DNA of 64,000 nucleotides from Actinomycetota bacterium (GCA_014360645.1 JACIXD010000007.1:1-64000); one strand, 5' to 3'. Positions 33,824 to 44,060 are shown, counted from the first letter of the stretch. Made by a program: numbers and translations. Notes: a model not told the origin generated them from the letters alone.

Positions 33824-34779
33824 CGCACCGCCCTCCCCGACGGGACTTCCTCTTCCTCCTCTTTAATACGCCCGCCGGTGAGCCGCACGAATACGTCCTC
33901 CAGGTTGGCGGTGGACACCGCCATGCGCTCGAGCTCCAGCGGCTCCAGCACGCGCAGAGCGGCCTTGAGGGCCTCCATGTCCTTGAGGAAGAGGGTGAAC
34001 TCGCCCGCCCTTCCCTGGGATTCGCACAGCACGCCCATGCCCGCAAGCCTTGTCCTGACCTCCTCCGCCAGGCCTCCGCGGGGCAGGAAATCCACGCGTA
34101 CGGGGTTCTCCTGCTGTAGCATGAGGCTGGCCACGGTGTCCAAGGCCAGGATCTCCCCCTCCTTGATGATGGCCACCCTCTCGCACAGCGCCTCCACCTC
34201 TTCCAGATAATGGCTGGTGAGGACGACCGTCTTTCCCTGCTCCTTGATGCGACGCACCAGGTCCCAGAGGTTGCGGCGGGCCACGGGGTCCAGCCCGGTG
34301 GTGGGCTCGTCCAGGAAGACCACCTCCGGATCGTTGACCAGAGCGGCGACGATGGAGAAGCGCTGCCTCAGGCCACCGGAGAGCTGGCCCACCCGCATCC
34401 TGCCCCGGTCCTCCATCCCCACCATGGATAGCAGCTCGCGCGGATCCAGGCCCCTCGCGTAGAAGCTGCGGAAGAGGTCCAGGATCTCCATGAGAGTGAG
34501 CTGCTCGAAGTACGCGGAGGCCTGGAGCTGCACCCCGATACGCTCCTTGATGCGCAGGAGGTCCTGGCGGCTGTCCATACCCAGGACACGGGCGGTGCCG
34601 GAGGTGGCCTTGCGGAGCCCCTCGATTATCTCCAGGGTGGTGGTCTTGCCGGCTCCGTTCTCCCCCAGCAGTCCGAAGACCTCGTTGCGGTACACGTCAA
34701 AGCTGATGCCCTTGAGGACGCGCCGGTCTCCGTAGACCTTCACGAGGCCTATGGCCTCGATGACCTTTTCCTTATCCAC
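33820..34779 (-). CDS. ABC transporter ATP-binding protein (DrrA-like)
   Basis: A 319-residue ATPase subunit of an ABC-2 exporter. The Walker A motif is GLLGENGAGKTT, the signature is LSGGLRQRFSI, Walker B is VVFLDEPTTGLDP, and the switch histidine is in LTSHYLEE. The C-terminal ~80 residues form the small regulatory domain typical of DrrA-type proteins. I place the start at GTG 34779, four bases after GGGAGGAATT; the frame is open another 60 codons upstream but that part (Ser/Gly/Arg-rich) does not look like protein. The permease gene follows with an ATGA overlap. The 351-bp gap upstream (34780-35130) has no gene that I can see. Confidence 0.9.
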   Translation of the reverse strand: MDKEKVIEAIGLVKVYGDRRVLKGISFDVYRNEVFGLLGENGAGKTTTLEIIEGLRKATSGTARVLGMDSRQDLLRIKERIGVQLQASAYFEQLTLMEILDLFRSFYARGLDPRELLSMVGMEDRGRMRVGQLSGGLRQRFSIVAALVNDPEVVFLDEPTTGLDPVARRNLWDLVRRIKEQGKTVVLTSHYLEEVEALCERVAIIKEGEILALDTVASLMLQQENPVRVDFLPRGGLAEEVRTRLAGMGVLCESQGRAGEFTLFLKDMEALKAALRVLEPLELERMAVSTANLEDVFVRLTGGRIKEEEEEVPSGRAVR

Positions 34780-35130
34780 AATTCCTCCCTTTCCGCGAGG
34801 ACCTCCGCTGCTCGAAGCGCCGACGACCCGTTTATGCAGGGACACCGCTTGTTTCCCGGGAGCTTCCTGCCTTATCCGTCGCTCCTCTCCGCCAACCTCA
34901 TATTCGGCCTGCGACCTGGTTTCTTTAAACCCCGAACATGCCTTGTATTCAGCCTCCATGCCCGGCTACACCCGCGGCAGACCCCTCGCCATCCGCCACT
35001 CATGTCACGCAGCGCGGCGCGAGGGATCAGGGTGACCGGAGCAGGCACGAGACGCGCTGTCCTCGGGGAGGGTCTCGACAGGGCGAGCGATGATCATGAA
35101 CCCATGACCATGCCTAGAGGAAGCGCCCGG

Positions 35131-35535
35131 TCACGGCCTCCGGTGCGCGTCTTCATGCCCGGCATATCCGAGCAGGTCGGGAGGGCAGTAGGAGAGGGAG
35201 TGGCCGGCGCGGGGCACCAGCCTGACGGCACCGTTGGGACAGTATGCCTGGCACTGCGCGCACCCGTGGCACCTGTCTTCATCGGCCTCCAGCCGCGAAA
35301 CCATGTTCACCACCTCGTCCGGATTGAGCACCTCGCCGTGGATCAGGGGGAGTACCGCGCGGTTGGCCAGCGTGTCGACCAGGCTCCTGGTGATGCGGTG
35401 GCGGTATATCCAGTCCATGTCGGTGAGCTTTCCCAGGACTTTCATGAGCACGTACTCGTACTTGCTCCCCACGATGTTGAACGGGAAAGGTATGCGTGCA
35501 TGCAGCCTCGTGCCGTGATCCAGGTGCGCTATCAT
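35131..35535 (-). CDS. Small 4Fe-4S ferredoxin-type protein
   Basis: A 134-residue protein. The N-terminal ~85 residues (IPFPFNIVGSKYEYVLMKVL, then DMDWIYRHRITRSLVDTLAN) are unassigned and helical. Near the end is a single [4Fe-4S] ferredoxin-like motif, CHGCAQCQAYCPNGAVRLV. A second ferredoxin motif is absent, though one more cysteine (SYCPPD) is near the C-terminus. Start ATG 35535 follows GGGAGGGAGAGG; the frame is open slightly further upstream. It lies about 125 bp downstream of the SnoaL-like gene on the same strand. It may be an electron carrier subunit or a truncated protein; I cannot name a partner. Confidence 0.6.
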   Translation of the reverse strand: MIAHLDHGTRLHARIPFPFNIVGSKYEYVLMKVLGKLTDMDWIYRHRITRSLVDTLANRAVLPLIHGEVLNPDEVVNMVSRLEADEDRCHGCAQCQAYCPNGAVRLVPRAGHSLSYCPPDLLGYAGHEDAHRRP

Positions 35536-35661
35536 CGACCTCTCCCTCCCTGCGCGTTGAAGCCGAGCCTGCTGGACTCTCTGACCGGTCACCTATTATA
35601 TCAATCCGGCGTCTTTCGCGGATCCCGATGCCGGCCTCGCTCCAGCCCGGCGGCGCACCCC

Positions 35662-36417
35662 TTACCTGGAGCCCGATACGGGGAGTCTCTCCCGCATCCT
35701 GCGCAGGGCGCCGACAAGCCTGGTGGTCTTCAGCAACGCCTTGAAGAGGGGGCTGTCGTCGCGGGGAAGGATGCCGGCGCACTGCGTGGCCTCGAAGATG
35801 TCGTAGGCGGTGTCTCCTTTGTACATCAGGCCCTCCCGATTGAAATAATAGCGGTCGACGCCGTGACACTGGATGAAGGCGCCGGTGCCGTAGATGGTGG
35901 GGGCCTTCTCGTCGTAGGGATAGAGCCGCAGGGGGCCGTCCCAGTGCCCGCTGCCAAGGTAGCGGACAACGATGCGCACCTCCCCTTCCGGGGTTAGGTC
36001 GACGTATATCTCTCCGGGGAGGGGGTCGTAGCGCCAGTCGGGAATGGCGTCGAAGAAGGCGAAATTGTACCTCACGAACTCGTCCAGGCCGACGATGGTG
36101 CGGCCGAAGGAGGAGACGTCCGTGTACTGCAGGTCCGGCGTGTAGAGCTCGTCGTTCAGGGACATATCGCGCATCAGCCAGCTCCACCAGTACTTCTTGG
36201 CCCACTCCAGGGTCCAGCCGATGTCGATGCCGTGCTCCTCGTAGTACTGTATCTTCCTCTCGTAGTCCACGAACCACTGCCTGGTCATGGCGTTGAGCTC
36301 AGGCTCGGTGAGGACGCGGACCTTGCCGCCGCCGCGGTTGCCGGGCAGGTACTCCGGCAGCGGCTGCCGCAACCTCGGCGTGGCCAGTGCCTTCTCGAAC
36401 TCGGCTTCATCGAACAT
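35662..36417 (-). CDS. SnoaL/NTF2-like domain protein
   Basis: A 251-residue soluble protein whose central part shows the cone-shaped NTF2-like fold of SnoaL cyclases and ester-cyclase relatives: MRDMSLNDELYTPDLQYTDV, then GLDEFVRYNFAFFDAIPDWR, followed by strands GEIYVDLTPEGEVRIVVRYL and a final KAPTIYGTGAFIQCHGVDRY strand. Proteins of this type bind hydrophobic rings or act as isomerases and cyclases. The N-terminal 60 residues are an extension with LTEPELNAMTRQWFVDYERK. ATG 36417 follows GGGAGGAGTTTCC. No catalytic dyad can be fixed from sequence. The gap upstream (36418-36850, 433 bp) shows no gene. Confidence 0.7.
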   Translation of the reverse strand: MFDEAEFEKALATPRLRQPLPEYLPGNRGGGKVRVLTEPELNAMTRQWFVDYERKIQYYEEHGIDIGWTLEWAKKYWWSWLMRDMSLNDELYTPDLQYTDVSSFGRTIVGLDEFVRYNFAFFDAIPDWRYDPLPGEIYVDLTPEGEVRIVVRYLGSGHWDGPLRLYPYDEKAPTIYGTGAFIQCHGVDRYYFNREGLMYKGDTAYDIFEATQCAGILPRDDSPLFKALLKTTRLVGALRRMRERLPVSGSR

Positions 36418-36850
36418 GGAAACTCCTCCCTCCCTGCTCTCGGTGGTGGATGGTCGCCGCCCCTACATTATTGACCATATCCAGATCGAGGAAACCTGAA
36501 AGCCCAGGGTCGCACGCTTATGCGTCCAGCCCGAATCCCATGATCTGACCGCGGCTTTGGCGGCGACATCCTCGATCATGAACCCGACGAGCGGGCCGGA
36601 ACGTATGGTCGAGAGAAAGGAGAGAGATGTGCGGACCCTCAATTTGCCTGGCTTCCCCGTTTCTGATAGTTTCTTGGAGGCTTGATTCCGGTAAACATTG
36701 ACGGAAGCCGATAAGGATAAGGGGATGGTGCCGAACCGGAGAAGCACCGTTCGCTCATGCGACCTTTCCCCGGGACGCGATGAATACTGGACCATCCGGA
36801 CGTAGAGGACAGATCGGAGGGGTTGCAGGCATGAAAAGGGAGGGATTTTG

Positions 36851-37990
36851 ATGAGCCCCGCTTTCCCGCGCATGCTCAGGTTCGGCGTTACCACGCTATT
36901 TGTGGCCGTCATGATACTGCCGCTGTCCTCCTGCGGCAGCCCGTCCATGCCGGCGGACCTGAAGGTCAGGCTCGAGCAAGCCGTCGATGATGCCATGTCG
37001 GAGTACGGGATACCCGGCGCCATCGTAGGGGTGTGGAGCCCCAAGAGCGGCGACGTGGTCATATTGAAGGGGAAAGCCGACATCGAGGCCGGAGCGGACA
37101 TGGACAGTGCCGACAGGGTGCGCATCTGCAGCATAACCAAGACTTTCACGGTAACCGTCGTGCTCGAGCTGGTCGACGAGGGGAAGCTTCGCCTGGACGA
37201 CCGGCTGGCCGAGTTCTTCCCGCATATCCCCAATGCCGACCGCATCACTATCCGGCAGCTCTGCGATATGACCGCCGGGGTATTCAATTACTCCGACGAC
37301 GAGACGTTCTTTAAGACATACATCGAGGACCCGGACAAGGTGTGGGATCCCGAGGAGCTGGTGGCCCTCGCCACCGCCCATCCACCCGACTTCCCGCCGG
37401 GTGAAGGCTGGAAGTACTCCAACACCAACGCGATAATCCTGGCCATGATCGTCGAGAAGATAACGGGCGAGGATATCGCCTCGGAGATCCAATCGAGGCT
37501 GGTTGACGGCTTGCATCTGGCCGACACCTACTACCCGCGGGGAACCGCCATCGAGGGCGCCCACGCGCATGGATACGTCGCGGGAGACGGGGGGGAGCTT
37601 ATCGATGCCACCTACCTCTTCAACCCCTCGGGGATGGGCGCTTCCGGAGCGATGATATCCAGTCTCTATGATTTGAAGACCTGGGTGACCGCGCTCGCCG
37701 GCGGCGACCTCCTCAGCCGGGACACGCAGGCACAGCGGACCGCCTTCGTCCCGGGTGATTACGATTACTTCGGTATTCCGGTCAAGTATGGCCTCGGGAT
37801 ACTGTCCTGCGAAGGGTTCCTCGGACACCCCGGTGACGGATTCGGCTATACCAACGCGGCCTTCCACTCACCCGAGACCGGCACGACCATCATCGTGCTT
37901 TTGAACAGGTCCCCCAACGAGGACGGGTTCATGGCGCTTACCCTCTTCACCCGGCTCGCGAGGATAATGAACGCCGAGGACTCCAGATAA
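36851..37990 (+). CDS. Serine hydrolase, class C beta-lactamase/DD-peptidase family lipoprotein
   Basis: A 379-residue exported serine hydrolase. The N-terminus is a type II signal (FGVTTLFVAVMILPLSSCGS, lipobox LSSC). The active-site SxxK is SITK in RVRICSITKTFTVTVVLELV, the second motif YxN is YSN in GWKYSNTNAIIL, and the third (HxG/KTG position) is HPGDGFGYTN. This is the Pfam beta-lactamase family of D-alanyl-D-alanine carboxypeptidases and esterases. ATG 36851 follows AAAAGGGAGGG. Its end is 243 bp from the CRISPR array. It has the same GC-rich codon use as the genes to its left, so it is the last host-type gene before the acquired locus. Confidence 0.85.
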   Translation: MSPAFPRMLRFGVTTLFVAVMILPLSSCGSPSMPADLKVRLEQAVDDAMSEYGIPGAIVGVWSPKSGDVVILKGKADIEAGADMDSADRVRICSITKTFTVTVVLELVDEGKLRLDDRLAEFFPHIPNADRITIRQLCDMTAGVFNYSDDETFFKTYIEDPDKVWDPEELVALATAHPPDFPPGEGWKYSNTNAIILAMIVEKITGEDIASEIQSRLVDGLHLADTYYPRGTAIEGAHAHGYVAGDGGELIDATYLFNPSGMGASGAMISSLYDLKTWVTALAGGDLLSRDTQAQRTAFVPGDYDYFGIPVKYGLGILSCEGFLGHPGDGFGYTNAAFHSPETGTTIIVLLNRSPNEDGFMALTLFTRLARIMNAEDSR

Positions 37991-38233
37991 AAGAGCAGGT
38001 CGGGCAGGACGAGGTCCACAGCGCCAGGATGCGAGCCGGGAAATCCCTTCGCTGCCCCGGCTTTTCCCGGTCGGGGAGATGGCGGGATAGGCATTATCAT
38101 CACCGTTAGCCATAGCCTTCCTCCTTGTTTGGTTGCTTTCCCTACAAGAGGAAGGCCATCTATTGCTCCTCTAGCAACCCAGACATAAGATTTTTATATG
38201 CTATCCAGGGAAAAAATTGTCGCTGATCAAAGT

Positions 38234-41200
38234 ACTTCAATTGGGCCGCGGATAATCATCCGCGGAAACGTTTCTGGCGGAAGCCCTCCGATTGAGCAAT
38301 TACTGGCTTCAATTGGGCCGCGGATAATCATCCGCGGAAACCTCCTCCCCCGCTTCCTCGATCTCGGCGCGGTTAAGGTGCTTCAATTGGGCCGCGGATA
38401 ATCATCCGCGGAAACCTGATAATAACCGGGTGACGCTGTATAAGAGCTCTGCGCTTCAATTGGGCCGCGGATAATCATCCGCGGAAACCTCCTCCCCCGC
38501 TTCCTCGATCTCGGCGCGGTTAAGGTGCTTCAATTGGGCCGCGGATAATCATCCGCGGAAACATACAGCAAAATGGTCGGGGCATTGTAGGCTTCATTAG
38601 GCTTCAATTGGGCCGCGGATAATCATCCGCGGAAACGAGTCCAATATCCGTCGAACTTATCCCGAATCGTGTGCTTCAATTGGGCCGCGGATAATCATCC
38701 GCGGAAACGGACGATAGAGAGTGATGATTTTTGGACAGGGTATAGCTTCAATTGGGCCGCGGATAATCATCCGCGGAAACGAGTCCAATATCCGTCGAAC
38801 TTATCCCGAATCGTGTGCTTCAATTGGGCCGCGGATAATCATCCGCGGAAACGGACGATAGAGAGTGATGATTTTTGGACAGGGTATAGCTTCAATTGGG
38901 CCGCGGATAATCATCCGCGGAAACGTGGTCCACAATCTCGCAGGCGAGATTGTAGGCTCCGCTTCAATTGGGCCGCGGATAATCATCCGCGGAAACTTAT
39001 GGACGAACTCGGCGTGTTTAATTCGTCGCCCAAGCTTCAATTGGGCCGCGGATAATCATCCGCGGAAACTTGCGCTCACTCATTCTTCCCACCTCCATAA
39101 ATCCTCGCTTCAATTGGGCCGCGGATAATCATCCGCGGAAACCCATACAAAAATTTTCCGGAATCTGGTCGAGCGTGTGGCTTCAATTGGGCCGCGGATA
39201 ATCATCCGCGGAAACACCTCAACATCCTGCTGTATGGAGACAGCGGGGTCGGGCTTCAATTGGGCCGCGGATAATCATCCGCGGAAACAAGTAGGAGTAG
39301 GAGTACCTACTACGATATACCAAGGAGAGCTTCAATTGGGCCGCGGATAATCATCCGCGGAAACATATATATCGGAACGTCACCCCGGTGACGATACCAG
39401 GGCTTCAATTGGGCCGCGGATAATCATCCGCGGAAACACAAAATCGCGAAAAAGCTTGAGAAATTCAACCGGGGGGCTTCAATTGGGCCGCGGATAATCA
39501 TCCGCGGAAACCTCCCTCTCGAGGATTTCATTGGCCCGCACCCACTCCGCTTCAATTGGGCCGCGGATAATCATCCGCGGAAACAGGCCAGATGGGCTCC
39601 GTCCCCCGTTACGGCGGACAGCTTCAATTGGGCCGCGGATAATCATCCGCGGAAACTATTAAAAGAATATGAAAAGAAGTGTATTGATTTTGCGCTTCAA
39701 TTGGGCCGCGGATAATCATCCGCGGAAACAGGGCAGGGATGAACCCCGCCCTCCTACAAAATCTCGGCTTCAATTGGGCCGCGGATAATCATCCGCGGAA
39801 ACTATTAAAAGAATATGAAAAGAAGTGTATTGATTTTGCGCTTCAATTGGGCCGCGGATAATCATCCGCGGAAACAGGGCAGGGATGAACCCCGCCCTCC
39901 TACAAAATCTCGGCTTCAATTGGGCCGCGGATAATCATCCGCGGAAACTGCCAGGGGGGCGGCATGAGTGCATTGGCGGTCCTTCGGCTTCAATTGGGCC
40001 GCGGATAATCATCCGCGGAAACCTCAAAATAGCCTGTGTGCCTACCACCAAATCGCCGTCAGCTTCAATTGGGCCGCGGATAATCATCCGCGGAAACTTG
40101 GTCCCCACGGCGAACCTTCCTGCCTGGGAGAAGGCTTCAATTGGGCCGCGGATAATCATCCGCGGAAACTCTCTTCTTCGTCCCCGATATAAATGGCCGT
40201 ATCCCCAAGCTTCAATTGGGCCGCGGATAATCATCCGCGGAAACCAGTTATACTGCCTTGCTTGTTGGGCCGCGGAAGAAGCTTCAATTGGGCCGCGGAT
40301 AATCATCCGCGGAAACGTTACCCCCCGGGGCTGGCCGGAACCGGTGCCGACAAAACTTCAATTGGGCCGCGGATAATCATCCGCGGAAACACAGGAGCAG
40401 GGCGCCGTCGTGGCGGATGGTGACGCGGCTTCAATTGGGCCGCGGATAATCATCCGCGGAAACCCGTCGATCTCATCCTTAAGGTCCTGTGCCAGGGCGG
40501 TGGCTTCAATTGGGCCGCGGATAATCATCCGCGGAAACTATAGCGTGTCTCCTGCTGCACCCACTCGTTCAGGTGGCTTCAATTGGGCCGCGGATAATCA
40601 TCCGCGGAAACATTCGACCTCTTGTGGGCACCGCCCCAGCGGCAACCGCTTCAATTGGGCCGCGGATAATCATCCGCGGAAACTCCCGAGCTGGCAGCGT
40701 GGTATTTCCGGAACCGGCTGCTTCAATTGGGCCGCGGATAATCATCCGCGGAAACTCAGGCGCGAAGTGCGGGACATACGCCGGGCGGCAGAGCTTCAAT
40801 TGGGCCGCGGATAATCATCCGCGGAAACCAACCTTGTATTATAATAATTGGTTGTAAAATACATGCTTCAATTGGGCCGCGGATAATCATCCGCGGAAAC
40901 GTAAGGGTGGCCACCCATACCTCTTCGTCGTCAGGGTCGCTTCAATTGGGCCGCGGATAATCATCCGCGGAAACGGGGAATGAACAGCATGGAGCTAATG
41001 GTGGCTATTAGGCTTCAATTGGGCCGCGGATAATCATCCGCGGAAACAACTTCGCCCTGGGGACCCTCAAGGCCTTGCGCAACGGCGCTTCAATTGGGCC
41101 GCGGATAATCATCCGCGGAAACTTCAGTTGGGTGTCCAGTTGGGGGTTCAGTTGGGGGTGCTTCAATTGGGCCGCGGATAATCATCCGCGGAAACTGCAG

Positions 41201-41924
41201 GTAGTCGACGGCCGCCCCTGGGGTGGTGCGGATGCTTCAATTGGGCCGCGGATAATCATCCGCGGAAACGCTCGTTATGCGCGTGGCGTTACTGGCCAGA
41301 GCAGAAGCTTCAATTGGGCCGCGGATAATCATCCGCGGAAACTGGCCCGATTTACCGGCGCACCGCCTTCGCGGTAAGGGCTTCAATTGGGCCGCGGATA
41401 ATCATCCGCGGAAACCTGGTTACCCTAACTCCATTGTCGGCTATCTCGCGCGCTTCAATTGGGCCGCGGATAATCATCCGCGGAAACTAAGGACCTGCAT
41501 CAATGTTTTCCCGTATCTGATTGGCTTCAATTGGGCCGCGGATAATCATCCGCGGAAACAACTCGACCTCCTGCGGACATCGTCCCAATGGCAACCGCTT
41601 CAATTGGGCCGCGGATAATCATCCGCGGAAACCGCTCGGCCTATGTCGAGGTGCCACGAAAGAATGGCAGCTTCAATTGGGCCGCGGATAATCATCCGCG
41701 GAAACTTATCTCTATGCCATCAAGCCCGTCCACCAATCCATCCGCTTCAATTGGGCCGCGGATAATCATCCGCGGAAACTTGTTTTGGCAAATGCACCCG
41801 GTCGGATTTTCTCCCTGCTTCAATTGGGCCGCGGATAATCATCCGCGGAAACTCCTACGTCGGCACCCAGCCCGCCATGTCCGGGTTGGCTTCAATTGGG
41901 CCGCGGATAATCATCCGCGGAAAC
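38234..41924 (-). CRISPR. CRISPR array, type I-G, 51 repeats and 50 spacers
   Basis: I count 51 copies of a 36-bp repeat and 50 spacers of 36-40 bp. On the minus strand the repeat starts GTTTCCGCGGATGATTATCC and ends ATTGAAGC, the usual 3' handle. It folds into an 8-bp stem (CCGCGGAT/ATCCGCGG) with a 4-base loop. The repeats are almost invariant: only the first copy (38234) and the copy at 40355 differ, each by one terminal base. The changed copy at the left edge, and the cas genes and leader at the right, show transcription leftward from about 41925. Five spacers occur twice, leaving 45 different spacers. Open frames running through the repeats here are not genes. Confidence 0.99.
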
Positions 41925-42099
41925 AGTCCCTATATTCTTGCAGCATAAACGCTATTTATTTCGCTATTTGCGAGAGGTTGTCCCCACGCATTGTTTTCAA
42001 GGTACAGGGAGTTCTTTTCAAATGTATCGCAGGCCCCTGACCTGCGGATACTCGCATAATGATAATCACAATCAGGCGTCATCACCGAACCTCTCGAAA
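41925..42099 (-). promoter_or_regulatory. CRISPR leader
   Basis: The 175 bp between the cas2 stop and the first (newest) repeat are AT-richer than the array and free of genes, as expected for a leader with the array promoter and integration signals. CGAGAGGTT (41971-41979) and AACCTCTCG (42088-42096) are a 9-bp inverted pair 108 bp apart that frames most of it. CGCTATTT occurs twice close to the array (around 41950 and 41962). Confidence 0.75.
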
Positions 42100-42390
42100 T
42101 CAAAGAACAAAACACTCCTCATCCCTCAGCTTCTCCTGTATTCCAAAATACTCGATCGCTGCCCTGGTGCGCTTTGAATCGGGCCCTATGTCAACAACCA
42201 GCACTCTGTCCTCTCTGCTGTTTATCTCATCATTCAGCTTAGACAACATAACAACCTTTTCCACTTTTGAAAGAAAGCATATAAACACCGAGTACTGCAG
42301 AGGATCCCCAAACCCCCTCATGAGCTTATGGGTCCTCCTCAAGCGTTTTGCATCAGAGACATCGTAGCAAACAAGATAGTATTTTCTCAT
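42100..42390 (-). CDS. cas2: CRISPR-associated endonuclease Cas2
   Basis: A 96-residue Cas2 protein. It begins MRKYYLVCYDVSDAKRLRRT with the metal-binding aspartate (YDVSD) at the end of the first beta strand, continues with HKLMRGFGDPLQYSVFICFL, and ends with the strand VLVVDIGPD and a short C-terminal tail. As a dimer it bridges two Cas1 dimers in the spacer-integration complex. The gene starts two bases after the cas4-cas1 stop, so translation is coupled. It is last in the cas operon and next to the leader. Confidence 0.95.
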   Translation of the reverse strand: MRKYYLVCYDVSDAKRLRRTHKLMRGFGDPLQYSVFICFLSKVEKVVMLSKLNDEINSREDRVLVVDIGPDSKRTRAAIEYFGIQEKLRDEECFVL

Positions 42391-42392
42391 CT

Positions 42393-44060
42393 CTACCTCG
42401 TACAGAATGCCGGGTATTCACTGATCTCCCCCATCAAGAACCTGCTAAATAAACGAGCCTGCACTTCCAGCACTCTTCGGTAGCTTATCGTGTATCCGAA
42501 CTTCGGATGCTTTATAAGTGTACTCATTCTCCTTTCATAAGCCCTTATTGCCCTTTTTCTCAATCCATCGCTCATGTGCACGCTTCCCATCCCCTTGATG
42601 AAATCCTTACCCGCAGCCTCTCCGTTGTTGATCATGGTAAGTACCACCGAATCTACGATGATGGGCCTCATCTCTTCCATTAAGTCAAGGGCAAGGGCCG
42701 GCTTCCCGTGTCGAGGTCTATGCATCAAGCCGAGATAGGGATCGAGACCGACCGCATATGCAGTCACGGTGATTTCCTTTACCAGAATCGCATACAGGAA
42801 TGAGAGCATGGCATTGACCGGGTCCAGGGGTGGCCTTCGGTTTCTTCCCTCGAAGTTGAATTCGAGCTCGTCTGTACCCCTGGGCTTTATAAGCCGAGGT
42901 AATACCGCAAAATAGATATGCGCAGCGTTTCCCTCAATTCCGAGGAGTTCCTCCATGGAGTTAGCCCTCACAGCATACTTTCCGCATGCCGCAAGCGCCT
43001 TCAGCGTCGTGGTCTCGTCCTCTGTCGAATTTCTCCTTATGATGGTTCGGCAGTTCTTGATCTTTCCCTGTATTATCTTCCGTGCGAACTCCAGCGATCT
43101 CTCCCCGTCTCTGAAAGCATCATATTGAGCTATTCGCAAATGGACGTTCTTGCTGGTATGACCATGGGTTATGCCGTAAAACCAGCCTCCCGTGGAAAAG
43201 TAACTCACGGGTATGGATCTTTCACAGAACTCTCTCAAGGCTTGCGTCGTAATTTGGACATTACCATATACGTTCAATTGAGAGACATCGATCAGCCTTA
43301 TGGTCTCCCGCTCTTGTTCGGGAGGTGGGCTGGTCACGGTTATGCAATCGCCGTCCAGGCGCACATAGGAGCCTTGTCCTATGATATAGACGGGAACCGC
43401 GTCGTCCCGCGCCGGCACCAACCTCCTGTAACGGTCCTCTTCGTCTTTCTCCACGGCTTCTGACAGCAGGCGCACCTCATCGGGCATGCAGATTTTTGCG
43501 AGTGAGCAGCCAATGCATTTCACGCTGTTGTTGAGCGGGGCAGGAATCTCTCCTTTGTTTACCAATTCCCTGAACGATTCGAGAAGTGAAAGGGTCCTTG
43601 AAACAAGGGCCTCATCTATATCGACCTCGATCCTGGTCTTAGAATCTATGAAATAGATGATACCCCTATCGCAGGAATAACCGCTTTCGCGCAGCAGCAA
43701 TGCCTGGGCGCAGACCTGCACCAACTCCGGCTCATAAGCTCTCTCCGGCGTATCGGGCACCTTACCGCGCTTATATTCTACGGGAGTAGCCCTCTCGCCC
43801 TCGTGCTCCACCAGGTCTATCCTGCCGGTGAGCCCTAGCTTTTTGGATGAAAGATATACCGATCGGCGGTGCGCCTTATCCCCCTCACCCTCCTCAGTCA
43901 CCTTATCGGATTGTGCATCCACCCTCTTATGCTTGAACCTGCCATCGAGGGTGTAGTAATTGTCGACGAACTCCGATTCCACCCATTCGAGATAACCCAG
44001 TCGCGGGCAGTAAGCATACTCATTGAGGTAGCGAACGGGTATCAGGTCTGAGTCGTTCAT
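42393..44060 (-). CDS. cas4-cas1: Cas4-Cas1 fusion, spacer acquisition protein
   Basis: A 555-residue fusion typical of type I-G systems. The N-terminal Cas4 part (about 1-205) is a RecB-like nuclease: first cysteine in YAYCPR (C18), GRIDLVE, EYKRG, and the trailing cysteine cluster CIGCSLAKIC for the Fe-S cluster. It trims prespacers and selects the PAM. The Cas1 integrase part (about 215-555) has its metal residues in GIEGNAAHIYF, LMHRPRHGKPAL and ALDLMEEMRP. Both active sites look complete, so acquisition should work. It lies 70 bp downstream of the Csb3-position gene and two bases before cas2. Confidence 0.96.
   Translation of the reverse strand: MNDSDLIPVRYLNEYAYCPRLGYLEWVESEFVDNYYTLDGRFKHKRVDAQSDKVTEEGEGDKAHRRSVYLSSKKLGLTGRIDLVEHEGERATPVEYKRGKVPDTPERAYEPELVQVCAQALLLRESGYSCDRGIIYFIDSKTRIEVDIDEALVSRTLSLLESFRELVNKGEIPAPLNNSVKCIGCSLAKICMPDEVRLLSEAVEKDEEDRYRRLVPARDDAVPVYIIGQGSYVRLDGDCITVTSPPPEQERETIRLIDVSQLNVYGNVQITTQALREFCERSIPVSYFSTGGWFYGITHGHTSKNVHLRIAQYDAFRDGERSLEFARKIIQGKIKNCRTIIRRNSTEDETTTLKALAACGKYAVRANSMEELLGIEGNAAHIYFAVLPRLIKPRGTDELEFNFEGRNRRPPLDPVNAMLSFLYAILVKEITVTAYAVGLDPYLGLMHRPRHGKPALALDLMEEMRPIIVDSVVLTMINNGEAAGKDFIKGMGSVHMSDGLRKRAIRAYERRMSTLIKHPKFGYTISYRRVLEVQARLFSRFLMGEISEYPAFCTR

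Noticed and set aside
37868-38113. Minus-strand 81-codon frame with a good AAGGAGG site at ATG 38113
   Set aside because: The product is low in recognisable structure and overlaps the end of the beta-lactamase-fold gene by about 120 bp in antisense. It may be the 5' stub of a lost gene, but the support is too thin to call.
38669-41618. Several open frames reading (FNWAADNHPRK)n or (ASIGPRIIIRGN)n
   Set aside because: They are translations through the 36-bp CRISPR repeat, whose unit plus spacer is often a multiple of three. They are not genes.
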